64,000 bases of DNA from Halorussus halophilus. GTDB taxonomy: Archaea; Halobacteriota; Halobacteria; Halobacteriales; Haladaptataceae. Shown piece after piece: positions 35,649 through 44,801 of this stretch. Below the pieces are notes generated by a model, which did not search any database, was not told the origin of the DNA, and saw only the letters and a list, made by a program, of their open reading frames with translations. The stretch's first letter is position 1. Each line of letters starts with the position of its first letter. Position numbers and translations under genes: made by a program. The stretch is taken from NCBI RefSeq assembly GCF_008831545.1, contig NZ_CP044523.1, forward strand, positions 496,001 to 560,000, read 5' to 3'.

Positions 35649-36059
35649 TTATCGGCTCTCCGGTTCTGCCGTCGTCGTGCGACGGGCCGTTTCGCGGGCC
35701 GCGTAGGCGTTGTATCCCGCGAGGACTGCGACGAGCAATCCGCTGATTACGTCGCTCCAGAACGACGCCGCGCCGGTCGTCTCGAAGAGGAACGGCGCGA
35801 TTATCATCCACAGACCGAGCAGTGCGACGAGCCCGGACCAACTCGCGCTGATGCCTTGGCTACTCGACTTGACGGCGTTGTAGCCTGCAATCGTAGCGAT
35901 GGCACCCCCAACGATGACGTCGTTCCAGAAGTTCGCCTCCGGTATCGGGTCGAAGACGAACACGCTGACGAGTAGCCACGTACCCAGCAGGGCGGCGACG
36001 GCCGAAATCCAGCCTTGCGTGTTACTCGTCTGCCGTGTTTCGTTCGTTGTTTCGCTCAT
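35649..36059 (-). CDS. SPW-repeat membrane protein
   Basis: A 136-residue protein with four helices in two repeats. Each repeat has a helix pair around a W-x-D motif: ANFWNDVIVGGAIATIAGYN and ASFWSDVISGLLVAVLAGYN, preceded by LLGTWLLVSVFVF and LLGLWMIIAPFLF. This is the SPW (PF03779-type) duplication. Function unknown. ATG 36059 gives MSETTNETRQ; a longer start adds five residues. Confidence 0.85.
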   Translation of the reverse strand: MSETTNETRQTSNTQGWISAVAALLGTWLLVSVFVFDPIPEANFWNDVIVGGAIATIAGYNAVKSSSQGISASWSGLVALLGLWMIIAPFLFETTGAASFWSDVISGLLVAVLAGYNAYAARETARRTTTAEPESR

Positions 36060-36205
36060 TCTCTCAACCCCCATTCTAGTTGGGGCCGAAACGACATAAA
36101 TAGAGCGGGTACTTGATAGCTAAGGCCGCGTACCGCGAGTCTAGCGTTCCCGTGGGACGAGGAGCGACCGCAAACCTTTCAGGTTCCCGCTTCGCCACTG
36201 TTTCC

Positions 36206-37018
36206 ATGATACTCCCAGAGGGGTTCGCACTCCCGCCGTTGCAGTACCTCGTCCCCCTGCTCGCGGCGGTCGCACTGGTCGGGTGGTCGCTCGCCCGGAG
36301 CGACCCCACTGTCTCCGACCGGACCGTCCTCGCACTCGCGCCGTGGGTCCTCGTCGGGTCGAGTCTGCACGTCCTCTACGTCGTCGAGTGGGTCCCCGAG
36401 AGCGTCGCTCCGCTGTTGGGCACGCCCTCGGTGTATCTGACGACGTTCGTCGCCGCGGGCCTCGTCTGGCTGGCGGCCCTGAAGTCTGATTCGCCCGTCG
36501 AGCATAGGCTCGCCGTGAGCGGTCTCACAGTCGGTGTTCCTATCGTCGGCTACGCGCTCGCCCGTGGCGATAGTACGGGGACGGGACTCCAACTGTTTTG
36601 GCCCAGTGTCGGGTTGGTGGCCGCGATTATACTGACCGCGCTAGCGTGGGCCGCGACTCGCCAGCAGTTCCCGGACGTAGCGGCCGCGACGGGCGCAGTC
36701 GGCGCGCTCGCGCTGTTCGGCCACGCGCTCGACGCCGCTTCGACTGCGGTGGGCGTCGATGCACTCGGCTTCGACGAGCGAACGCCTCTTTCTGCCGCCA
36801 TCCTCGAAATCGCCGCCGACCTGCCGACTGCGGACGTACTGGGCACCGGGTGGCTGTTCGTTCTCGTGAAGCTCGCTATCGCCGAACTCGTCGTCGTCCT
36901 CTTCGCAGATTTCGTCCGCGAGGACCCCACGGAAGGCTACCTGCTACTGGGCGCCGTCGCGGCCGTCGGTCTCGGTCCGGGCGCTCACAATCTACTGTTG
37001 TTCGCCATCGCGGGCTGA
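36206..37018 (+). CDS. DUF63-family membrane protein
   Basis: A 270-residue archaeal membrane protein of about seven to eight helices. GHALDAASTAVG is the DUF63 signature, and a second conserved stretch is LGPGAHNLLLFAIAG at the C-terminus. Function is not established. The ATG at 36206 fits the family start (ILPEGFALPPLQYLVPLLAA); earlier in-frame residues overlap the divergent promoter of the SPW gene. Confidence 0.85.
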   Translation: MILPEGFALPPLQYLVPLLAAVALVGWSLARSDPTVSDRTVLALAPWVLVGSSLHVLYVVEWVPESVAPLLGTPSVYLTTFVAAGLVWLAALKSDSPVEHRLAVSGLTVGVPIVGYALARGDSTGTGLQLFWPSVGLVAAIILTALAWAATRQQFPDVAAATGAVGALALFGHALDAASTAVGVDALGFDERTPLSAAILEIAADLPTADVLGTGWLFVLVKLAIAELVVVLFADFVREDPTEGYLLLGAVAAVGLGPGAHNLLLFAIAG

Positions 37019-37103
37019 TTTCATCGGACCCCACAGTATTTTCACCGCCGGGTACATACGGAGAGGATATGTCGCTCGTCAATCGCCGCCTCCGTCGTCA
37101 CGC

Positions 37104-38018
37104 ATGGTCGAGGTAGTCACTGCCGGGCACGTCAACTGGGACGTGACCCTCCGCGTGGACGCGCTCCCCCAACCGGACGGGGAGGCGCGAATCGACTCTC
37201 AGCGCCGCTCCGGCGGCGGCAGTGCGGCAAACGTCGCCGTCGCGCTCGCCGGAATGGACTTCGAAACCGGACTCGTCGGGAGCGTCGGCGACGACGAGAG
37301 CAGTCACCTCGTCCGCCGCGAACTGAAGAACGCAGGCGTCGATTGCAGTCACTTGCTTGCAGTGACGGACGGCGAGACGACCACGAAGTATCTCATCGTA
37401 GACCCCGCTGGCGAGGTGATGGTCTTGGGCAACGAGGGTGCCAACGAAGCCATCGAACCAGCGGACGTGGACCCGGAGTACGTCACGCAGGCGCGACACC
37501 TCCACCTGACGAGCCAACGCCCGGACACGGCCGCCCACCTCGCGGCAGTCGCCACCGAGGCGGGCCTGAGCGTCAGTTTCGACCCCGGCCGCCGCCTCGG
37601 CGAGCGCGACTACTCGGAGGCACTCGCGTACTCAGACATCGTCTTCCTCAACGACCGCGAGGCCCGCGAGATTCTGGACAAGGACCTCGAATACCCCTCT
37701 TCGGAACTCCACGGTCGCGTCGTCGTCATCAAGCACGGCGGCGACGGCGCACAGGTTGACACCCCCGGTTGCTCGTACGCTCACCCCGGCTTCGACGCGG
37801 AAGTCGTGGATACGACGGGTGCCGGTGACGCCTTCGCGGCCGGATTTCTGCGAGTACTGTTGGAGTCGGAGGGTCCCATCGGCCCGGACGCCGAGTACGA
37901 CCGGGCGCTCGAATTTGCGAACGCCTGCGGTGCGATGGCCGCGATGCGAGAGGGTGCGCGAACCGCCCCGACGTGGGCAGAAGTGGGTTCGTTCTTGAAC
38001 GAGCAGTATTCGGGTTAG
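37104..38018 (+). CDS. PfkB-family sugar/nucleoside kinase
   Basis: A 304-residue ribokinase-fold kinase. The N-terminal motif is SGGGSAANVAVALAGMDFET and the C-terminal catalytic motif is DTTGAGDAFAAG, with the Asp base. The substrate could be ribose 1-phosphate, a nucleoside or another sugar. A nucleoside phosphorylase gene starts 118 bp downstream on the same strand, and ribose-1,5-bisphosphate isomerase lies 6 kb upstream. Ribose-1-phosphate kinase of the pentose bisphosphate pathway is thus an attractive but unproven assignment. Confidence 0.88.
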   Translation: MVEVVTAGHVNWDVTLRVDALPQPDGEARIDSQRRSGGGSAANVAVALAGMDFETGLVGSVGDDESSHLVRRELKNAGVDCSHLLAVTDGETTTKYLIVDPAGEVMVLGNEGANEAIEPADVDPEYVTQARHLHLTSQRPDTAAHLAAVATEAGLSVSFDPGRRLGERDYSEALAYSDIVFLNDREAREILDKDLEYPSSELHGRVVVIKHGGDGAQVDTPGCSYAHPGFDAEVVDTTGAGDAFAAGFLRVLLESEGPIGPDAEYDRALEFANACGAMAAMREGARTAPTWAEVGSFLNEQYSG

Positions 38019-38135
38019 TCTCTGTAGGCTAGTCTGATTCGAGGCGAGTGGGACGCGCTCGACAGGTACGAGTGAAGCCGAACAGTGAATCTCGAACCCG
38101 CACGCTTTTTCTCCCGCTCCCGAGAAACTGCCCGT

Positions 38136-38867
38136 ATGGCGAAACAGCCCCATCTCCTCGTCGAAGAGGGCGACGTAAACGACATCGCGCTGATTCCGGG
38201 CGACCCCGGCCGCGTGGACCGCATCGCTAACCTCTGTGACGACTCGGAGGTCGTCGCGCAGAACCGCGAGTACAAGGTCGTCAACGCCACCTACGAGGGC
38301 ACCGACCTCACCATCTGCTCGACCGGTATCGGCTGTCCCTCCGCGGCTATCGCCGTCGAAGAACTGAGTGCCGTCGGCGTCGAGACGGTCATCCGCGTCG
38401 GGACGACCGGCGCGCTCCAGTCCGACATCGAAATCGGCGACATGATCGTCGCAACAGGTGCGGCGAAGAACGAGGGCACGAGCAAGCGCTACGAGGCCGT
38501 CGAGTACCCCGCTGTGCCGGACTACGGCGTGCTGACCTCGCTCGTGGACTCTGCGGAAGCCAACGACGAAGACATCCACGTCGGTCCCATCGCCAGCGAC
38601 GACGCCTTCTACGCAGAAACTGACGAGTACGTCGAAGACTGGGAGAAAGCCAACATCCTGTCGGTCGAGATGGAAGCGGCGGCCGTCTTCTCGCTGACCC
38701 GCCGCAAAGGCATGCGCGCCGGAGCCATCTGCACGGTTGACGGCAATCTCGTCGCGGGCACGCAGAAGGGTGAGACCGAAGACGAGGAACTGCCGGAGAA
38801 GGCCAAGAACAACGTCGAGCGCGCGATTCTGATTACGCTCGACGCCGTGGTCGAACTCGCGGAATAG
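38136..38867 (+). CDS. Nucleoside phosphorylase (uridine phosphorylase-like)
   Basis: A 243-residue NP-I family phosphorylase that cleaves a nucleoside with phosphate to base and (deoxy)ribose 1-phosphate. Motifs are ALIPGDPGRVDRIA (phosphate site), STGIGCPSAAIAVEELSAVG, RVGTTGAL and SVEMEAAAVFSLTRR (ribose-binding Glu-Met-Glu). Base specificity (uridine, guanosine or other) cannot be decided. The ATG at 38136 removes 17 atypical residues. It follows the PfkB gene on the same strand. Confidence 0.9.
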   Translation: MAKQPHLLVEEGDVNDIALIPGDPGRVDRIANLCDDSEVVAQNREYKVVNATYEGTDLTICSTGIGCPSAAIAVEELSAVGVETVIRVGTTGALQSDIEIGDMIVATGAAKNEGTSKRYEAVEYPAVPDYGVLTSLVDSAEANDEDIHVGPIASDDAFYAETDEYVEDWEKANILSVEMEAAAVFSLTRRKGMRAGAICTVDGNLVAGTQKGETEDEELPEKAKNNVERAILITLDAVVELAE

Positions 38868-38932
38868 CGTCCTGAGTCGGATATTTTCGAGTTGGCGATT
38901 TTCGAGTTAGTGATTCACCATCGGCGCGCGCC

Positions 38933-39095
38933 GTCGGACCCCTGTGGTCCGACGAGTCGCGCGAGGGATGAGCAGTGAGCGCAGAAGACGTGACCGCTTC
39001 GGGTCACGTCTTCTGAACCCGAACCGCGCAGTCGGCTGGGGAGGGTGTGGCCGTGGCGGTGCGGTTGCGGTCTCATCGGTTTCGGGAGTAGCTAG
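38933..39095 (-). repeat. Dispersed intergenic repeat, copy R2 with tandem hairpins
   Basis: Core modules D (39029-39052, GGTTGG changed to GGCTGG) and C (39055-39095, ending TCGGGAGTAGCTAGC) read on the minus strand like R1. Upstream lie two perfect hairpins: GTCGGACC/GGTCCGAC (38933-38940 and 38946-38953) and GAAGACGTGACC/GGTCACGTCTTC (38984-38995 and 39002-39013). Confidence 0.7.
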
Positions 39096-39175
39096 CGTCT
39101 CTCTCTTGCGTATAGAATCTGGCTTGCTTGTGTCTAACTTCGCTGACTTGCACTCTCTTCGGTGTCGAAGAACAA

Positions 39176-39225
39176 CACTACTGCCGGTGCCTATGAGAAA
39201 CCGCACAGCACCGCAACCGCACACG
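39176..39225 (+). repeat. Dispersed intergenic repeat, copy R3 (diverged core)
   Basis: ACTACTGCCGGTGCCTATGA followed by GAAACCGCACAGCACCGCA aligns with the R5 core at 57208-57245 (ACTCCCGGTGCCTAGAAGAC then CGCACCGCACAGCACCGCA). It faces copy R2, making a head-to-head pair about 80 bp apart. Confidence 0.55.
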
Positions 39226-39483
39226 AAACCTCGCACGAGTCACTCCTGTCGTCGCTCCCGCATGTCGAGTTGGTACTGAAAATTGCATCGTTTGCATACC
39301 CGAGACCCTCATTCCGTTCGCGCCTGCTCGCGGCTTCGCCGTTCGCATCGAGGTTCTCTCCCCTCCGAGAACCTCACGCCTCGCGGTTTCACCGCTCGGA
39401 CAAACGAGGTCTTCACTTCGTTCAGACCTCGCGCCTCGCACCGATAGACAGACATTTACTCCCCCGTAGCCCACATTCCGACA

Positions 39484-41025
39484 ATGTTGGACGGACTGCG
39501 TGACCGGTATCACGCCGTCCTGCGGCGGGCGCGACGGTTCGAGCGACGCGAAGTCGCCGAGTTTCGACGGTGGTTGGAACACACCACGAACCTCATCCAC
39601 CTGTCGGTGCTGCTGTTGGTGCCACTGCTCATCGCCGTCGTCACGTGGTTCTCGCAGGCGCTTTCGGTCGTCTCGTTCCTGCTGTTCCCGCCGTTGGCCT
39701 CCGGTACCTACACGCTCTTCGCGGACCCCGAAGGAAAGTACGCCTCGCCGACGAAGTTCGTCGGTGGGATGACCGCGGGAGCGGTCTGTGGGTGGGTCGC
39801 ACTGCTGATTTCGGCGAACCTCCACCGCGTCGAGCCCTCACAGCTCAGCCCTCATGCTAGTGGTGCCGCACTCTCGATTCTCCTTACTGGTGCCGTCACG
39901 TGGGCGCTCGACCTCGAAGAGCCGACCGCCTTCTCGACAGCCCTGCTCGTTCTTATCACCGACGCGGCCGTCGGCGAGATTGCGGAGGTGACGATACTCT
40001 CCTCGACGGTGACCGTCGGCGTCTCGGGGGCGTTCTCCTACGTGGTGAGCGTCGCACTCACCAGCGGGTTCGTCGCGGGCGTGTTCGTCCTTTGGCGCGA
40101 CCACTTCTACGAGCAACGTTCGCGCTACCTCTACCAGTCCACGAAGGGCGACGACCACGTGCTCGTGCCGATGCGGGGCGACCGGGCGAGTTCGGCCGCG
40201 ATGTTCGGCGCGCAACTCGCGGCGGCCCACGACGCGGGCAAGGTCGTCCTCTTGGACGTAGTGGACGAGGAGACAGTCAAGACGGTCGCCGAGACCGGAG
40301 ACGAGTCCGACGGCACCGACGACGACCAACCCGAACTCGTAGACGCCGAGACCGTCGAAGCAGAGGGTGCAGCGGCCGAAGCGGTGCAGGTCGCAGACGA
40401 ATCGGCGAAACGCCTCGAAGCGGAAGCCAACCGCATCAAGACTCGTGTCGGCGTTCCGTGCGAAGTGGTCGTCGCGGGCGACGGAGCCAACACTGCATCG
40501 ACGGTTCTCAAGACCGCCCACGAGACGAACTGCGACCTCGTCGTCGCGCCGTACGAAGAGCAGAACGGCGGTCTCTCCCCGTTCGTTCGCGGACTCTTCC
40601 GCGGCGACGTGGACACCATCGCGTTCCGCTCCGCACCGGAGAGCGACGGGCGCGAGCGGTGGAAACGAGTCCTCGTCCCGGTTCGACGCGCGGGCGACAC
40701 GGCCCACGCGATGATAGACTTCGCGCGCCGGTTGACGGGCCTCTCGGGAAGCGTCGGCGTCTGTACGTGCATCGACCGGGAGGCCGAACGCCGCGCGACC
40801 GAGACGAAACTGGCGAACCTCGTCGAGACGTTCGACGGGTCGTTCGAGACGCGCGTCTCGCGGTCCTCAATAGAGTCGTTCCTCTCGGCCAACGACAGCC
40901 ACTATGACCTCGTAATCATGGGGGCGAGTACCGACCGCTCGACTGCTTCGCGGTTCATCTCGCCGCCGACGTTCGAGCGACTCCACGACTTAGAATGCGA
41001 TGTGGCGGTCGTCCACCGGGCGTAG
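39484..41025 (+). CDS. HPP membrane domain fused to tandem universal stress domains
   Basis: A 513-residue fusion. Residues about 38-205 form an HPP-type four- to five-helix domain (HLSVLLLVPLLIAVVTWFSQ, LLFPPLASGTYTLFADPEGK, SPTKFVGGMTAGAVCGWVAL). Two USP-like domains follow (about 220-380, beginning HVLVPMRGDRASSAAMFGAQ, and 395-513, beginning KRVLVPVRRAGDTAHAM). The second lacks a clear G-2x-G-9x-G(S/T) ATP loop. HPP proteins in bacteria and plants carry nitrite; the fusion implies transport coupled to stress or nucleotide sensing. Substrate unproven. Confidence 0.85.
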   Translation: MLDGLRDRYHAVLRRARRFERREVAEFRRWLEHTTNLIHLSVLLLVPLLIAVVTWFSQALSVVSFLLFPPLASGTYTLFADPEGKYASPTKFVGGMTAGAVCGWVALLISANLHRVEPSQLSPHASGAALSILLTGAVTWALDLEEPTAFSTALLVLITDAAVGEIAEVTILSSTVTVGVSGAFSYVVSVALTSGFVAGVFVLWRDHFYEQRSRYLYQSTKGDDHVLVPMRGDRASSAAMFGAQLAAAHDAGKVVLLDVVDEETVKTVAETGDESDGTDDDQPELVDAETVEAEGAAAEAVQVADESAKRLEAEANRIKTRVGVPCEVVVAGDGANTASTVLKTAHETNCDLVVAPYEEQNGGLSPFVRGLFRGDVDTIAFRSAPESDGRERWKRVLVPVRRAGDTAHAMIDFARRLTGLSGSVGVCTCIDREAERRATETKLANLVETFDGSFETRVSRSSIESFLSANDSHYDLVIMGASTDRSTASRFISPPTFERLHDLECDVAVVHRA

Positions 41026-41028
41026 GAA

Positions 41029-42186
41029 TTAGTCGCTGCGCTCGCCTGCTAAGCGGTCTGCGACGTCTTCCATCTCGTCGTCGCCGAGTGCCGAACGCAC
41101 GAGCAGGTGGCCGATGATGTTCGGACTGATGACGGTGTCCGCACCAGCGCGCTTCAACTTCTTGACGTTCTCCTGTTCGGCAGCGCCCGCGACGATGCGA
41201 ACGTCCGGATTCAGCTGCCGGGCGGTCAGCACTGCGAGCGCGTCGTCGGCGTCGCTACTCGTCGCCGCGATGACCGCCCGTGCGTGGTCGATGCCCGCCC
41301 GATTCAGCGTCTCCTCGTCGCTCGGGTCCGCGTCGAGGACTTTGATGTCGCGTTCGTCGAGTTCGGCTCGAACCTGGTCGTCCCGGGTGACGACGAGGAA
41401 CTCGGACTCGTCGCCGAGTCTGTCGAGTATCGATTCGGTCAGCAATCGTCCGTAGCCGAGGACGATGACGTGGTTCTCCAGCAGTTCGAGTTGTGAGTCT
41501 GTCATTCTTCCGAGTGCGCTCGCGAACCGTGATTCGATGGCGGGACCGAGTAAGGTACCGAGCGCGAGCGCGAAACTCGCGGTCCCCAAGACGACGACGG
41601 AGATGCCGAACAGGCGGCCCTCCGGCGTTTGAGCCGTCACGTCGCCGTATCCGACCGTACTGGACGTGACGATGGCGTAGTAGAGGGCGTCTAGCGGCGT
41701 GTATATGCTGTCGAACTCGTCGCGGAGCGCGTACGCTCCGACGGTGGCGTACACCTGCACGCCGACGAGCGCCAATCCCGCTGCGAGTTGTGACGTCGAG
41801 AGTTGAATCTCGCGGTCGAAGCGGTGGCGATTCCGAACGACGAACGGGAACGCGACTGCGGAGAGAGCGACGAGCGGATAGGAGAAGTCGGACGCTTGCA
41901 TGACTCCCTGAATCGCCGTCATCGGCAGGAGCAGGACCGTCGAATACCACGCCGCACGCAGCCCTCGGCGCATCCCGAGCGCGCTCGCCAACATCAGAAA
42001 GCCGGTCAGCGCGCCCGTAAACCCGGCTATCTGGCGGAGCATCTCCGGAACGAACGGTGCGACTAGCTGGGACACTTCGTTCGTCCCGATTTTGGCGACG
42101 CCCGTGGCGACGGAGAGGAGCGCGACGGCTAACGTCAACCAGATGGTAAGCTGGACGCCGTACCGTTCGCGCCGCGTCACCTCCAT
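41029..42186 (-). CDS. Potassium channel with RCK domain and extra N-terminal helices
   Basis: A 385-residue channel. About four N-terminal helices precede the two-helix pore module (about 155-240), whose selectivity filter is TSSTVGYGDVTA. A cytosolic RCK_N domain (about 258-375) starts HVIVLGYGRLLTESIL; the usual GxGxxG is GYGRLL. It probably passes potassium under nucleotide or ion gating. The ATG at 42186 (MEVTRRERYG) is preferred over upstream Met codons that lie in non-coding-like sequence. It is convergent with the HPP/USP gene, 3 bp apart. Confidence 0.88.
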   Translation of the reverse strand: MEVTRRERYGVQLTIWLTLAVALLSVATGVAKIGTNEVSQLVAPFVPEMLRQIAGFTGALTGFLMLASALGMRRGLRAAWYSTVLLLPMTAIQGVMQASDFSYPLVALSAVAFPFVVRNRHRFDREIQLSTSQLAAGLALVGVQVYATVGAYALRDEFDSIYTPLDALYYAIVTSSTVGYGDVTAQTPEGRLFGISVVVLGTASFALALGTLLGPAIESRFASALGRMTDSQLELLENHVIVLGYGRLLTESILDRLGDESEFLVVTRDDQVRAELDERDIKVLDADPSDEETLNRAGIDHARAVIAATSSDADDALAVLTARQLNPDVRIVAGAAEQENVKKLKRAGADTVISPNIIGHLLVRSALGDDEMEDVADRLAGERSD

Positions 42187-42310
42187 ACACGTCCCTGTCC
42201 TCGGCATCGGTGATAAACTGTCGGACTCCGGTCGGTTCTGAACGCTCGAATCTCGACGAAGTCGGCGACCCGTCGATACATCTTTACGCCCCGTCTGCAA
42301 CCCCGAAACA

Positions 42311-43579
42311 ATGGCTCTCGGTTCGTCGCTGCCCGTGCAACTACTCCTCGGCATCTATCTCGGGGTGCTGACGGCGGTGGTGCCCGCGCTGGTGGCGTGG
42401 ACGCTCGGTTTCACGTTCAAGTACTTCACCGGCGTCACGCTCCCCGGATTCGGTGTTGTCGTCCTCGGCGTCGCGCTCGCTGGCGTGCAGGGCGGTCTGC
42501 TCGGCCTGCTCGAACCACAAATCGTCGCCTCGCCCGCCGCGCTCGTCTCGGCGCTCGTCGTGATGATGGCGACGCTCTACGCCCACGCGCAGGGCGACAA
42601 GATGGGCGCAGAGTTCCCGCGCCGACTCACCCTCCGCGGACTGCGAGAGCGCAGTCTCTCGGCCGACGTAGTCGAGCGGGTCGGGCGGTTCGGCAACGTC
42701 CGCGTCCGCGTCACCGGCGAAGTCGGCGACGTAGAAGGGTATCCCTCGCTCCCGGCCGACCTCCGAACGGCGATTCGGGAGCGCGAGTGGACGTTCCCCG
42801 CAGACCTCCCGCTCTCGGAGTTGGCGGCGCGACTCGAAGAGCGACTCCGAACCGACTACGACCTCGCGGAAGTCGCTGTGGACATCGACGAGCGCGGCCG
42901 GGCGACGGTCAGTGCCGCCCCACCTGTCGGGGCGCTCTCACGTCGCGTCCCGCAGGACAAGCGCGCCGTCTCTGTCTCGGCGCTCGTGCCGACCGGACTT
43001 GCCCGTCGGGACGAAGTGACGCTCTCACTCGCCGAGGAAGATGGCGAAATAGACGACGAAATAACGGGTACAGTACTGAGCGCGAAGTCAAACGGCGCGG
43101 GGAACGCGGGGTCGAACTCTCAAACTGTCCCGACCAAAATAGTCGGCGACGAGTCTGAGGGGGACGAGAGAGCGCAGAATGCAGTCGCCACGACACCTGC
43201 TCAGCAGGCAACTGGAGGTGACGGCCGTGTGACCGTCGCTGTTTCACCAGCGGACGCGACCACGTTGCTCGATGCGGAGTCGCCCCGTCTCCGGGTTCGC
43301 GCTCGCGGTACCCGCCGGGAGTTCGAACTGCTGTCGCTGCTCCGCCGAGACGGCAAACGAGTCCGCCGAGTGAAAGTTCGTGACGACGGCCCGCTGGCCG
43401 ACCAGACGGTCGGAAGCGCGACGTTCCGGTCGGCGTACGGCGTCGCGGTGCTGGCAGTTCGACGCGGCCGTGACTGGACGTTCGCGCCGGGCGGAGCGAC
43501 CCCACTGTCGGACACAGAGGAACTGTACGTCGTCGGCGCGCGCTCCGCGCTCGACCGCTTCGAGGAGGTGGTCGCGTGA
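42311..43579 (+). CDS. Membrane protein with RCK_C (TrkA_C) domains, first of pair
   Basis: A 422-residue protein. Three helices (about 8-30, 40-62, 70-88) are followed by a soluble region with a TrkA_C-like fold: VAVSPADATTLLDAESPRLR, VKVRDDGPLADQTVGSA and an end LSDTEELYVVGARSALDRF. No pore loop or Rossmann motif is visible, so it is a regulatory or ligand-sensing membrane protein rather than a channel. Its stop overlaps the GTG start of the next gene by 4 nt (GTGA), so the two are translationally coupled. Located beside a potassium channel gene, divergent. Confidence 0.8.
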   Translation: MALGSSLPVQLLLGIYLGVLTAVVPALVAWTLGFTFKYFTGVTLPGFGVVVLGVALAGVQGGLLGLLEPQIVASPAALVSALVVMMATLYAHAQGDKMGAEFPRRLTLRGLRERSLSADVVERVGRFGNVRVRVTGEVGDVEGYPSLPADLRTAIREREWTFPADLPLSELAARLEERLRTDYDLAEVAVDIDERGRATVSAAPPVGALSRRVPQDKRAVSVSALVPTGLARRDEVTLSLAEEDGEIDDEITGTVLSAKSNGAGNAGSNSQTVPTKIVGDESEGDERAQNAVATTPAQQATGGDGRVTVAVSPADATTLLDAESPRLRVRARGTRREFELLSLLRRDGKRVRRVKVRDDGPLADQTVGSATFRSAYGVAVLAVRRGRDWTFAPGGATPLSDTEELYVVGARSALDRFEEVVA

Positions 43580-44745
43580 ACCTCTTTGCGACTATCGAAC
43601 GGCCGGTGATGGCGCTCGTCCGAATTCTCGGACTCGCACTGCTCTCGGGCGCAGTGACCACCTCCGTCGGATTCTGCTACCGATGGTACGCCCGCCAACG
43701 GATGCCGACTGGTCTCGCGGTTCTCGTCGGGTGTGGCAGTATCGGCATTTGGCTGAACACCTCGACTGCGCTGAGTCAGTACGTCGGTGGCGGCAACGCG
43801 GTCCCGCCAGTCGGCACCGCGCTCGTGAACGTCGCCGCGTTCGCTCTCGGAGCAGCCACCGCAGTCGCCGGTGCGCGAACAGGTGAGGCCGCGACTGGCC
43901 AGTTCGGCCGCTCCGCCGCGACCGAACTCGAAGGCGACGTGAGTCGGTTCGTGCAGGCAGTCGGCCGGTTCGTCACCGTCGAACTGCCCGAGGAAATCGA
44001 AGACATCGAGGGCTACGAACCAGTCGCACCCGAGACGAAGGCCGCGCTTTCGGGGGCGACGTATCGGTTCCCGCGGCGAATGACTGTCACGGAACTCCGC
44101 GAGCGACTCGTCGCCCGCCTCCGCGACGACTACGCTATCGGCCACGTAGACGTTGACCTCGCGGACGACGGTACGGTGTCGTACGTCGCAGTCGGCGGTC
44201 GGGCCGCCGGAATCGGTCCGACGCTCCCGCCGGGAACGGTCGCCGTGGCCGTCCGCGCCGACCCCGCGTTCAGCGCGAGTGCGGGCGACCTCGTGCAAGT
44301 TTGGGAACCGAGTGAGACGGGAGACGCCGAGCGAGTCGCTACCGCAGAGCTTCGGGCAACCGTCGGCGACGTAGCGACGCTCGCGCTCGACGCGGACGCG
44401 ACGCTCGACCCCGAAACGGAGTATCGACTGGTGACGCTGCCGACGGAACCGCGCGCCGACCGAGAGTTCTCCGCCCAACTGCGGGCCGCAGACGAGACTG
44501 TCAGCGCGCTCGAACTGGACGAGGATAGCCCTCTGGTCGGTCTCCCAGTCGGAGGACTCGTCGTTGCGGTCGTCGCGGTTCGCGGCGACGCTGGCGTCGA
44601 GACACTTCCGCCGCGAGAACGCCTGCTTCGCGGGGGCGACACGCTCTTCGTCGTCGCCCAACCGGAGTTGCTTCGGAAGGTCGAGACTGCGGCCGGGAGT
44701 GCCAGTGGTGCTGCGCCGTCCGTCGTGCTGACCGACGGCGGATGA
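43576..44745 (+). CDS. Membrane protein with RCK_C (TrkA_C) domains, second of pair
   Basis: A 389-residue relative of the preceding gene, sharing the helix-then-RCK_C plan: three helices (about 15-35, 45-65, 78-97), a conserved soluble segment (YRFPRRMTVTELRERLVARL) and a C-terminal domain with LVGLPVGGLVVAVVAVRGDA and LRGGDTLFVVAQPELL. The GTG start at 43576 lies in the overlap with the upstream stop. A hetero-oligomer with the first protein is likely. SAMP1 follows 56 bp downstream on the same strand. Confidence 0.8.
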   Translation: MNLFATIERPVMALVRILGLALLSGAVTTSVGFCYRWYARQRMPTGLAVLVGCGSIGIWLNTSTALSQYVGGGNAVPPVGTALVNVAAFALGAATAVAGARTGEAATGQFGRSAATELEGDVSRFVQAVGRFVTVELPEEIEDIEGYEPVAPETKAALSGATYRFPRRMTVTELRERLVARLRDDYAIGHVDVDLADDGTVSYVAVGGRAAGIGPTLPPGTVAVAVRADPAFSASAGDLVQVWEPSETGDAERVATAELRATVGDVATLALDADATLDPETEYRLVTLPTEPRADREFSAQLRAADETVSALELDEDSPLVGLPVGGLVVAVVAVRGDAGVETLPPRERLLRGGDTLFVVAQPELLRKVETAAGSASGAAPSVVLTDGG

Positions 44746-44801
44746 CCGCTCTGCCCTGCCGGGTGAGTAACCCTCTTTGCGCTGGTGGCACAAGTTCGGG
44801 T

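Larger units (their letters stand above)
38868..39483. other. 616-bp intergenic region with two opposed repeat copies
   Basis: No gene. It begins with a tandem 15-bp repeat (ATTTTCGAGTTGGCG then ATTTTCGAGTTAGTG, about 38883-38912). Then come two hairpins and copy R2 of the dispersed repeat in minus orientation, followed by R3 in plus orientation. 39300-39440 has further direct and inverted short repeats around the word CTCGCGG. Confidence 0.55.

Noticed and set aside
43201-44793. 530-codon minus-strand frame over the RCK_C genes
   Set aside because: Low-complexity Arg/Ser translation antisense to two coupled genes with clear domains.
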